In this document: one piece after another, positions 1-4,813 of the stretch
Layout of the letters: each line of letters opens with the position of its first letter
Position numbering within the stretch: position 1 is the first letter of the stretch
NCBI GenBank assembly: GCA_031263435.1
Contig: JAISFT010000122.1
Span: forward strand, 1 to 7,471
DNA length: 7,471 nt
Direction of reading: 5' to 3'
Source of the DNA: Treponema sp.
GTDB lineage: Bacteria > Spirochaetota > Spirochaetia > Treponematales > Breznakiellaceae
Made by a program: the position numbers and the translations under genes
Notes under the pieces: model-generated
The model's input: only the letters and a program-made list of their open reading frames with translations
The model's database searches: none
What the model was told of the DNA's origin: nothing

Positions 1-56
1 AAATGTTTTGATAATATTTCCATGCCTTCATTTTTTATTATTGTGTCTGTTTTCAT
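1..56 (-). CDS. Partial small protein downstream of the PIN gene, probable antitoxin partner (N-terminal 18 residues)
   Basis: This open frame reads MKTDTIIKNEGMEILSKH and runs off the left edge of the window. Its ATG lies 2 nt after the stop codon of the PIN-domain gene, and a GGGAG in the last codons of that gene serves as ribosome binding site, so the two are translationally linked. The N-terminus resembles, from memory, short proteins encoded directly after PIN-domain genes that continue with a motif like ETERF and are treated as antitoxin-like. That identity is inference from 18 residues. The gene order, nuclease first and partner second, is the reverse of classical vapBC. It is also too short here to exclude an unrelated small protein. 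Confidence 0.6.
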   Translation of the reverse strand, partial: MKTDTIIKNEGMEILSKH

Positions 57-58
57 TT

Positions 59-493
59 CTATACTCCCATTTGTTTAATAAAGTTTATCGGATCCGTTAT
101 AATAATATTATCAATATTTTTATTTAACAATTTGTCATCAGTCGTAATATAATATTTACATTCCGCTTCAATTGCACATGCTATATGGATTGAATCCTTT
201 ACTTTGATTTTTTGTTTTTGTATCTCCTTTGCCAATAATATATTGTTTTCAGAATATTGTATATTGATTTTTGTAACGTTTTTCCATTTTTGTATCTGAT
301 TTCTTCTATTGTCAAACGGATTAAAAGAAATCTCATAATCCATCATATATGACCATGCAAGTTCAAAAACCTTGTTGATAATTTGTAGTTGTATATATGT
401 TTTAGCTTCTGACTCCAGATAGTTTCTTAATATTGTTTGATCGTCATAAGGACGATTAAAACTGCAATTATCCAAATAAACCCTGTTATCCAT
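59..493 (-). CDS. PIN-domain ribonuclease, VapC-type toxin candidate
   Basis: This 144-residue protein fits a single PIN domain. The expected acidic residues can be placed: D8 in VYLDNCSFNRP, E44 in the helix FELAWSYM, D100 in KDSIHIACAIEA and D119 in ITTDDKLL. They would coordinate Mg2+ for RNA cleavage in the cytoplasm. The first strand begins at residue 5, so the ATG at 493 must be the start or nearly so. There is no Shine-Dalgarno sequence; instead a -10 box lies 6 nt upstream, which suggests a leaderless mRNA. The gene is much more AT-rich than the transporter genes nearby, consistent with acquisition by transfer. It is followed after 2 nt by a small partner gene. PIN identity is secure from the motif pattern; the toxin role is inferred from family and gene pairing. 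Confidence 0.85.
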   Translation of the reverse strand: MDNRVYLDNCSFNRPYDDQTILRNYLESEAKTYIQLQIINKVFELAWSYMMDYEISFNPFDNRRNQIQKWKNVTKINIQYSENNILLAKEIQKQKIKVKDSIHIACAIEAECKYYITTDDKLLNKNIDNIIITDPINFIKQMGV

Positions 494-499
494 ATTTAT

Positions 500-528
500 A
501 GTATATCAGACTACTTTTTATATTTCAA
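500..528 (-). promoter_or_regulatory. Sigma70-type promoter of the PIN gene, predicted leaderless
   Basis: On the minus strand TTGAAA (528-523) is followed by a 17-nt spacer and TATACT (505-500). Only six bases, ATAAAT, separate the -10 box from the ATG at 493, so transcription should start at or next to the A of the start codon. No ribosome binding site precedes the ATG. Confidence 0.65.
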
Positions 529-599
529 TATCTTTTTATCCATTTCCGTATGATTTTTATACATTTTTACCAGGTAGCGCGGTTTCGTCTAACGTCTGT

Positions 600-830
600 T
601 TGCCGCCGCCATAGCGGAGAAAAAGGCTCCACCCTGGCAAGGCGAACTCCGCAGGAGTTCGCCTAACCAAAACCGCAAAGCGGTTTTGGTTCGCGCAAGG
701 GATTGGAGGGGCGCGAAAGACCCGGAGGGTCTTGAGCGTTCGCGGCGCCGGACGGCGCCGCGAATGGAGCGAAGCGGAACCCCGGAAAGCCCGGTCCGGC
801 GCCCGTGAAGCGGGCGGCGGATGCGCCCAA
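600..830. repeat. GC-rich chain of perfect hairpins, probable dispersed palindromic repeat element
   Basis: The block contains consecutive inverted repeats: an 11-bp stem at 640-650/654-664 with loop GCA; a 12-bp stem at 665-676/680-691 with loop AAA; CGCGC/GCGCG at 692-696/711-715 around a purine-rich 14-nt loop; a 7-bp stem at 717-723/727-733 with loop GGA; a 12-bp palindrome at 739-750/753-764 interrupted by GA; and GCCCG/CGGGC at 801-805/811-815 with loop TGAAG. The first four touch or are one base apart. Between 721 and 780, 44 of 60 bases are G or C, against 14 of 60 at the left end of the window. Open frames on both strands are low-complexity Arg/Gly/Pro/Ala translations of the repeats and are not taken as genes. 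It resembles, from memory, intergenic repeats in gut-bacterial genomes; copy number cannot be seen here. A structured RNA is the alternative. Confidence 0.7.
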
Positions 831-890
831 AAAACAAAACAATCCTATGCGTTTATCCTGTGGCGGAGCCAACATGACCTCGGATCCGTA

Positions 891-919
891 TTGCATAAAT
901 TTACAATTTTGTGTATATT
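891..919 (+). promoter_or_regulatory. Candidate promoter of the amino acid transporter operon
   Basis: TTGCAT (891-896), a 17-nt AT-rich spacer and TATATT (914-919) lie in the AT-rich stretch before the ATPase gene. The -10 is close to consensus and the -35 is weak. Transcription would begin near 926, giving a leader of about 88 nt before the ATG at 1014. In that leader 932-939 can pair with 994-1001, directly before the ribosome binding site. Confidence 0.5.
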
Positions 920-1001
920 TATTCAAATAGAACGGTTTCGGGATACCTTAAAAAGTTTTTCGTCTTAGTATTGAATGAACAGAACCGCAGCCGGGAACCG
1001 T

Positions 1002-1008
1002 AAGGGGG
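1002..1008 (+). promoter_or_regulatory. Ribosome binding site that decides the ATPase start
   Basis: AAGGGGG sits 5 nt before the ATG at 1014. The in-frame ATG at 975 has no such site before it, so the shorter product is preferred. Confidence 0.7.
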
Positions 1009-1013
1009 CGCCG

Positions 1014-1736
1014 ATGATTCGGCTTAAAGGGGTCAACAAGTTCTTCGGAACCTTGCAGGCCCTCAAAGACATTAATCTACACGTTAAGGAAGGGGAAAAG
1101 CTCACCATCATCGGTCCCTCCGGCTCGGGAAAGAGTACCCTTATCCGCTGCGTCAATGCCCTGGAAGAGCCCAGCGAGGGGGAGGTGTATTTGAACGGCG
1201 AAATTCTTACGCACAGCAACCATACCCAGCTTGTCCGCTCCTGCTGCGCCATGGTTTTCCAGCAGTTCAACCTGTACCCCCACATGACGGCCCTCCAGAA
1301 CATTACCCTGGCCCCCATCAAACTCCAAAAGAAAAGCAAGGCGGAGGCGGAGGAAATTGCGTACCACTACCTGGATGTGGTGGGCCTGCGGGACAAGGCC
1401 GGGAACTACCCCGCCACCCTGTCCGGCGGCCAGCAGCAGCGTATTGCCATTGCCCGGGCCCTGGCGACCCGGCAGAAGATACTCCTCTTTGATGAACCCA
1501 CCAGCGCCCTGGACCCGGAGATGGTTCAGGAGGTGCTGGACGTCATGATCCGCTTGTCCGGGGAGTCTATTACGATGGTAGTGGTAACCCACGAGATGGG
1601 ATTCGCCCGGCAGGTGGCGGACCGGGTTATCTTTATGGATAACGGGCTCATGGTAGAAGAGGGGCCCCCGGAAGAATTTTTCGAACACCCAAAAAATGAA
1701 CGCACCGATGCGTTTTTAAGTAAAATTTTACATTAA
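1014..1736 (+). CDS. Polar amino acid ABC transporter, ATP-binding subunit (GlnQ/PebC type)
   Basis: This 240-residue ATPase powers uptake of an amino acid through the two permeases encoded downstream and acts on the cytoplasmic face of the inner membrane as a dimer. All motifs are intact: Walker [10 protein letters not shown] (34-42), Q-loop in [10 protein letters not shown] (82-91), signature LSGGQQQR (136-143), Walker [14 protein letters not shown] (156-168) with catalytic E161, and switch H193 in VTHEMGFA. The [11 protein letters not shown] segment and the 240-residue length are typical of the polar amino acid (HisP/GlnQ) family. The start at 1014 gives the usual [12 protein letters not shown] opening and has a good ribosome binding site; an in-frame ATG at 975 would add 13 residues without family support. 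It is the first gene of the operon, with 13 nt to the binding-protein gene. Family assignment is firm; substrate follows from the next gene. Confidence 0.95.
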   Translation: MIRLKGVNKFFGTLQALKDINLHVKEGEKLTIIGPSGSGKSTLIRCVNALEEPSEGEVYLNGEILTHSNHTQLVRSCCAMVFQQFNLYPHMTALQNITLAPIKLQKKSKAEAEEIAYHYLDVVGLRDKAGNYPATLSGGQQQRIAIARALATRQKILLFDEPTSALDPEMVQEVLDVMIRLSGESITMVVVTHEMGFARQVADRVIFMDNGLMVEEGPPEEFFEHPKNERTDAFLSKILH

Positions 1737-1749
1737 CAGGAGGCACAGA

Positions 1750-2571
1750 ATGAAGTTGGCGAAGAGCATAGTATGCGCGGCTTTGATTCTGGCGGCAGTA
1801 ACCGGCACTGTATTTGCCGGCGGGAAGAGGGATCAGGGGGCAAACCCGGCCGTTCCGAGTACGGGGAACGCGGACCTTGACCGGATCGTCAGGGCGGGGC
1901 TCCTCAAGGTAGGGGTAAAGTCCGATGTTCCAGGCTTCGGCCTTTTGAACCCCGATACGGGGCATTACGAAGGCATGGAAATTGACATAGCACGGCTCCT
2001 TGCCGCGGAGATCTTTGGGGATGAGAACCGGATAGCCTTTACCCCGGTAACCGCCAAAACCAGGGGACCCCTTCTGGACAACGGCGACATCGACTTCGTC
2101 ATCGCTACCTTTACCGTTACCGAGGAACGGAAACTGACCTATAACTTTTCGTCTATCTACTACACCGACGGGGTAGGGCTTCTGACCAAGAAGGCCGCCG
2201 GCTACACCGGCCTTAAGGACCTGGACGGTAAGACTATCGGGGTTGCCCAGTCCGCCACCAGCCGCCAGGCCATCGAAGAAGGCGCCGCGCCCCTGGGGGT
2301 CAGGGTAAATTTTGCCGAGTTCCCCACCTATCCCGATATCAAGGCCGCCCTGGATTCGGGCCGGATAGACGCCTTCTCCGTGGACAAGGCGATCCTCCGG
2401 GGCTATCTGGACGCCTCTGTGGTACTCCTGCCCGACACCTACATGCCCCAGCCCTATGGAATTGCCAGCAAGCTTTCCAACAGGGCCCTGGCCTCCTGGG
2501 TTGACGCCCTGGTAGTCAAATGGCTTGGCGACGGTACAATTAGCGGCCTCATCGGGAAGTACGATCTCTAG
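1750..2571 (+). CDS. Periplasmic amino acid-binding protein, PEB1a-like (aspartate/glutamate likely)
   Basis: This 273-residue protein is a family 3 solute-binding protein that captures an amino acid in the periplasm and hands it to the permeases. Residues 1-23 form a signal peptide with probable cleavage after VFA; no lipobox cysteine follows, so it should be soluble. The mature part shows LLKVGVKSDVPGFGLLNP (51-68), GMEIDIARLLA (75-85), TAKTRGPLLDNG (101-112), IATFTVTEERK (118-128), IGVAQSATS (163-171) and DAFSVDKAIL (207-216). K57, R105, T122, R127 and D212 sit where this family binds the ligand carboxylates and amine. These blocks match, from memory, Campylobacter jejuni PEB1a, an aspartate/glutamate binder, better than glutamine- or histidine-binding proteins. 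AGGAGG at 1738-1743, 6 nt before the ATG, is the strongest ribosome binding site in the operon, fitting high expression. Function class is secure; specificity is inference. Confidence 0.93.
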   Translation: MKLAKSIVCAALILAAVTGTVFAGGKRDQGANPAVPSTGNADLDRIVRAGLLKVGVKSDVPGFGLLNPDTGHYEGMEIDIARLLAAEIFGDENRIAFTPVTAKTRGPLLDNGDIDFVIATFTVTEERKLTYNFSSIYYTDGVGLLTKKAAGYTGLKDLDGKTIGVAQSATSRQAIEEGAAPLGVRVNFAEFPTYPDIKAALDSGRIDAFSVDKAILRGYLDASVVLLPDTYMPQPYGIASKLSNRALASWVDALVVKWLGDGTISGLIGKYDL

Positions 2572-2584
2572 CAGCCTGCTGCTA
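2569..2584 (+). repeat. Short inverted repeat over the binding-protein stop codon
   Basis: TAGCAGC (2569-2575) and GCTGCTA (2578-2584) are perfect complements separated by CT. The first three bases are the stop codon. It lies just before the larger hairpin and may add to it. Confidence 0.4.
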
Positions 2585-2594
2585 AGATCCCGGT

Positions 2595-2625
2595 TCCGGC
2601 GCGGTTCTTTTGGGGCCGCGCCGGA
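2595..2625 (+). promoter_or_regulatory. Intercistronic hairpin between binding-protein and permease genes
   Basis: TCCGGCGCGG (2595-2604) pairs perfectly with CCGCGCCGGA (2616-2625) around an 11-nt loop. No T-tract follows directly (TTTATTTATTTT begins about 15 nt later), so this is not a classical terminator. A stable hairpin after the binding-protein gene and before membrane subunits is the arrangement known from malE-malF and similar operons, where it stabilises the upstream message and lowers permease expression. The word CGGTTCCGG occurs at 2591-2599 and again at 2629-2637. Confidence 0.6.
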
Positions 2626-2690
2626 TTTCGGTTCCGGTAGTTTATTTATTTTCTGAACCTGCCCGGTTTTGGAAGGGTCCTGATGCCCGT

Positions 2691-2704
2691 GGAGGGTTTT
2701 TTTG
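2691..2704 (+). promoter_or_regulatory. Ribosome binding site and TTG start of the first permease
   Basis: GGAGGG (2691-2696) is followed by 5 T bases and TTG at 2702. An in-frame stop lies at 2681-2683, and the first internal methionine of the frame is residue 132, so TTG is the only reasonable start. Confidence 0.75.
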
Positions 2705-3469
2705 CAGAGTTTTCTTGATTTTTTTACCACCGGTCCCTTCGCATTCTGGCGCTGGGGGCGGCTCTTTCTGGCCGCGCCGGAGTTCCTTGCCGGCTTTGGC
2801 CGCACCGTCCTGGTCTCGACGCTTGCCCTGTTCCTTGCCCTGTTCCTCGGCGTCATCCTGGGCCTTTTTTCCACATCACGGTTCAAGATTCTCAAGGCAC
2901 TGTCCCGGATCTACGTTGAAATTTTTCAGAATACCCCCCTGGTGGTACAGGTGTTCTTTGCCTACAACGCCCTCCCTTACCTGGGGCTCCGGCTGGATGT
3001 GTTCCTCATCGGTATACTCTGTGTCGGGATCTACCACGGCGCCTATGTGTCGGAGGTATTCAGGGCGGGAATCACGTCCATCCCCAAAGGCCAGATGGAG
3101 GCCGCCCGGTCCCAGGGCTTTTCCTATGTTCAGGCCATGCGTTACATCATCCTTCCCCAGACCATCACGATCGTGCTGCCCCCCTTGGCAAACCAGGCGG
3201 TGAACCTCATCAAGAACACATCGGTCCTCGCCCTTATCGCCGGGGGGGATCTGATGTACCGGGCCGATTCCTGGGCCAGCAACGGTACCCTGAGTTACGG
3301 CCCCGCATACATTACCACCGGGGTTCTGTATTTCATCCTCTGTTTCCCCCTGGTTACCTGGGCCCGGCGCCATGAAGTGCGGATAAAGAACCGGGACACC
3401 ATAGTCCCCGGCGGAACCGCGGGGCCGGAAGCCGCGGCAGCACAGGCCCGGCAGGGGGATACCCCATGA
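2702..3469 (+). CDS. Polar amino acid ABC transporter, permease subunit 1 (HisM/GlnP type)
   Basis: This 255-residue inner-membrane protein forms one half of the translocation pore. A long hydrophobic segment lies at about 36-57, followed by the family motif YVEIFQNTPLVVQ (71-83), further membrane segments at about 84-115, the cytoplasmic EAA loop EAARSQGFSYVQAMRYIILPQ-like region at 133-153 that docks on the ATPase, and membrane segments at about 155-182 and 200-220. The last 20 or so residues are a Gly/Ala/Gln-rich tail not typical of the core fold. The TTG start is forced by the upstream stop and supported by GGAGGG. It is separated from the binding-protein gene by 130 nt containing a hairpin, and its last bases overlap the next gene in ATGA. 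Family assignment is firm. Confidence 0.93.
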   Translation: MQSFLDFFTTGPFAFWRWGRLFLAAPEFLAGFGRTVLVSTLALFLALFLGVILGLFSTSRFKILKALSRIYVEIFQNTPLVVQVFFAYNALPYLGLRLDVFLIGILCVGIYHGAYVSEVFRAGITSIPKGQMEAARSQGFSYVQAMRYIILPQTITIVLPPLANQAVNLIKNTSVLALIAGGDLMYRADSWASNGTLSYGPAYITTGVLYFILCFPLVTWARRHEVRIKNRDTIVPGGTAGPEAAAAQARQGDTP

Positions 3470-4155
3470 ATTCCCAGGTCTTTGCGGATATTTTTACCCC
3501 CGTCAACATACGCTTCATGCTGATCGGCCTGCGAACTACCCTGCTGGTCTCCCTTTCTACCGTCCTGGTAAGCGTCCTTTTCGGCGCCCTTCTGGCCCTC
3601 TGCCGGAACTACGAAAAGCGCATCCTGGGAAGGATCGCCTCGATCTACATCGAGATATTCCGCAGCACCCCCCTGCTGCTGTGGATTCTGATCTGTGTGT
3701 TTATGCTGCCCTTTGGCACCTATCTCGTCCGGGCCTCCCTGGGCCTTGCCCTGTATACCTCGTCGGTCATAGCGGAAATTGTCCGGGGGGGTCTCAATTC
3801 AATCGCCAAAGGCCAGTTCGAAGCCGCCCGGTCCCAGGGTTTCAGCTTCTTTCAAACCCTGTGCTATATCGTTTTACCCCAGTGCTTTGCCCGGATCGTC
3901 CCCTCCCTGATGAGCCAGATCATCACCACGATCAAGGATACCTCGTTCTTCGCCCAGTTTGCGATTGCGGAATTTTTCTTTAACACCAAAAACCTGATGG
4001 GGGTTATTTCCCGGAACACGCCGATCACCAGCGCCCATGTTTTTGTACTCTACTGCTTTATCGCCCTCGTGTACTTTGTGATCAACTTTTCCCTGTCCTG
4101 TGTAGTCCGCAGACTTGCCCGGGGCGACCAGAGCGTCATGCTCTACGATGAATAG
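3466..4155 (+). CDS. Polar amino acid ABC transporter, permease subunit 2 (HisQ/GlnP type)
   Basis: This 229-residue inner-membrane protein is the second half of the pore and should pair with permease 1. Membrane segments are visible at about 22-46, 68-88, 92-108, 143-170 and 192-215. The motif IYIEIFRSTPLLLW (60-73) and the EAA loop beginning EAARSQGFSFFQ (119-130) and ending YIVLPQ (134-139) repeat those of permease 1, so the two genes are paralogues. The ATG overlaps the previous stop as ATGA, which points to translational coupling and equal amounts of both subunits. The product ends with RGDQSVMLYDE. Fourteen bases after its stop lies the stop of a minus-strand gene, with no terminator hairpin visible in between. 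Family assignment is firm. Confidence 0.93.
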   Translation: MNSQVFADIFTPVNIRFMLIGLRTTLLVSLSTVLVSVLFGALLALCRNYEKRILGRIASIYIEIFRSTPLLLWILICVFMLPFGTYLVRASLGLALYTSSVIAEIVRGGLNSIAKGQFEAARSQGFSFFQTLCYIVLPQCFARIVPSLMSQIITTIKDTSFFAQFAIAEFFFNTKNLMGVISRNTPITSAHVFVLYCFIALVYFVINFSLSCVVRRLARGDQSVMLYDE

Positions 4156-4169
4156 CCCCCGGCGCCCGC

Positions 4170-4505
4170 TCAAGTCTTTTCCCCGCGCCTGCGCTCCCTC
4201 ATGGCAAGGAATATAACGATCCCCAGAAAAGCCAGAAGGAAGAGGGCCAGCAGAAAAAGGGCAAAAAAATTACCCCTGGGGGCAGCCTGGATCGGCTCCA
4301 CAGCAAAAAAGTCCGGCATCACCGGCTCTTCATCACCCCCCATGCCCGCGACGATAATAATGACGCAGATCACAATCGAAAGCATAATAGCCCCCAGCGC
4401 GCCAAGCGCGGAAAGGCGCAGCACCTTTGACGAGCGCGGGGAAAGGGCATAGTACACAATCAACCCCAACAGTACGACCGAAAGGGGAATGATAACGAAA
4501 AGCAT
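4170..4505 (-). CDS. Small membrane protein with three predicted helices, function unknown
   Basis: I do not recognise a named family for this 111-residue protein. Hydrophobic segments lie at 2-20, 33-54 and 80-102. The loop between the first two carries R24, K27 and R30, and the C-terminus is RERRRGEK, while the loop between the second and third has the acidic GGDEEPVMPD; by the positive-inside rule the N-terminus and second loop face outward and the C-terminus is cytoplasmic. The balanced hydrophobic pattern argues that it is a real gene and not a shadow of the plus strand, where the opposite frame is only 83 residues of Arg/Lys/Ser-rich sequence. It converges on the transporter operon and is divergent from the ferredoxin gene. 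Its ATG follows a -10-like box by 6 nt and lacks a close ribosome binding site. Confidence 0.75.
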   Translation of the reverse strand: MLFVIIPLSVVLLGLIVYYALSPRSSKVLRLSALGALGAIMLSIVICVIIIVAGMGGDEEPVMPDFFAVEPIQAAPRGNFFALFLLALFLLAFLGIVIFLAMRERRRGEKT

Positions 4506-4511
4506 TGTCCG

Positions 4512-4540
4512 ATTTTACACCCCCAGCCGGGACGGCACAA
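4512..4540 (-). promoter_or_regulatory. Candidate promoter of the small membrane protein gene, predicted leaderless
   Basis: On the minus strand TTGTGC (4540-4535), a 17-nt spacer and TAAAAT (4517-4512) precede CGGACA and the ATG at 4505. The -10 is good and the -35 weak. The six-base distance from -10 to ATG is the same as for the PIN gene. Confidence 0.45.
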
Positions 4541-4567
4541 GGGCGCGCAGCAGCCAGGATAAAAAAC

Positions 4568-4596
4568 TTGTTATTTCTCTGTTTTTGTGGTATCTT
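4568..4596 (+). promoter_or_regulatory. Promoter of the ferredoxin-M23-PEGA cluster
   Basis: TTGTTA (4568-4573) and TATCTT (4591-4596) are 17 nt apart, and TGG directly before the -10 makes an extended -10 element. Transcription would begin near 4603, about 24 nt before the ferredoxin start. GAGAGAGG (4613-4620) is the ribosome binding site. Confidence 0.6.
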
Positions 4597-4626
4597 AAGA
4601 AGACACTACATAGAGAGAGGTAGATG

Positions 4627-4794
4627 ATGGCCTACAAAATTTCCGATAGCTGCGTCAATTGCGGTGCATGCGAAGGGGAGTGTCCTCAGGAAGCAATTTC
4701 TGAAAAGGACAGCAAGCGCTGGATAGATCCCGGTAAATGCGTGGACTGCGGCGTCTGCGCCGGGGCCTGCCCGGTGGAAGCCATTGCCCAGTAG
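4627..4794 (+). CDS. 2[4Fe-4S] ferredoxin, clostridial type
   Basis: This 55-residue protein is a low-potential cytoplasmic electron carrier. It has two copies of CxxCxxCxxxCP: C9, C12, C15 with C19, and C38, C41, C44 with C48. As in all such ferredoxins, C9/C12/C15 plus C48 should hold one cluster and C38/C41/C44 plus C19 the other; both prolines (P20, P49) are present. Two ATG codons are adjacent (4624 and 4627); the second is chosen because GAGG ends 6 nt before it and because it gives the common opening MAYKI. In anaerobes such proteins serve pyruvate:ferredoxin oxidoreductase, hydrogenases or similar enzymes, but no partner is encoded nearby, so the specific partner is unknown. An intrinsic terminator begins 23 nt after its stop codon, inside the next gene. 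Identification is firm. Confidence 0.95.
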   Translation: MAYKISDSCVNCGACEGECPQEAISEKDSKRWIDPGKCVDCGVCAGACPVEAIAQ

Positions 4795-4813
4795 GAGCTT
4801 TGGTACGTTTTCT

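Noticed and set aside
587..667. GTCTAAC (587-593) and GCCTAAC (661-667) fit the RYYYAAC core of integron attC sites, next to a toxin-like gene of the sort found in cassettes.
   Set aside because: Both are in the same orientation and no GTTRRRY partner lies at a fitting distance, so no foldable attC is formed. The second is simply the edge of two adjoining hairpins.
589..968. Open frames of 78-87 codons on both strands over the GC-rich block.
   Set aside because: They translate the palindromes into Arg/Gly/Pro/Ala-rich sequence, overlap one another, have no ribosome binding sites and show no domain pattern.
975..1013. Upstream ATG for the ATPase at 975.
   Set aside because: No ribosome binding site, and the 13 added residues are not part of the family N-terminus, while 1014 has AAGGGGG at proper distance.
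1648..2895. A 415-codon minus-strand open frame, the longest in the window.
   Set aside because: It lies antisense to the ATPase end, the whole binding-protein gene and the permease start, all clearly real. Such frames arise from GC-rich third codon positions; its product is Gly/Arg/Pro-rich with no known motif.
2610..3203. A 197-codon plus-strand frame over the first permease.
   Set aside because: It overlaps the permease in another frame and gives Ser/Pro/Arg-rich sequence without motifs.
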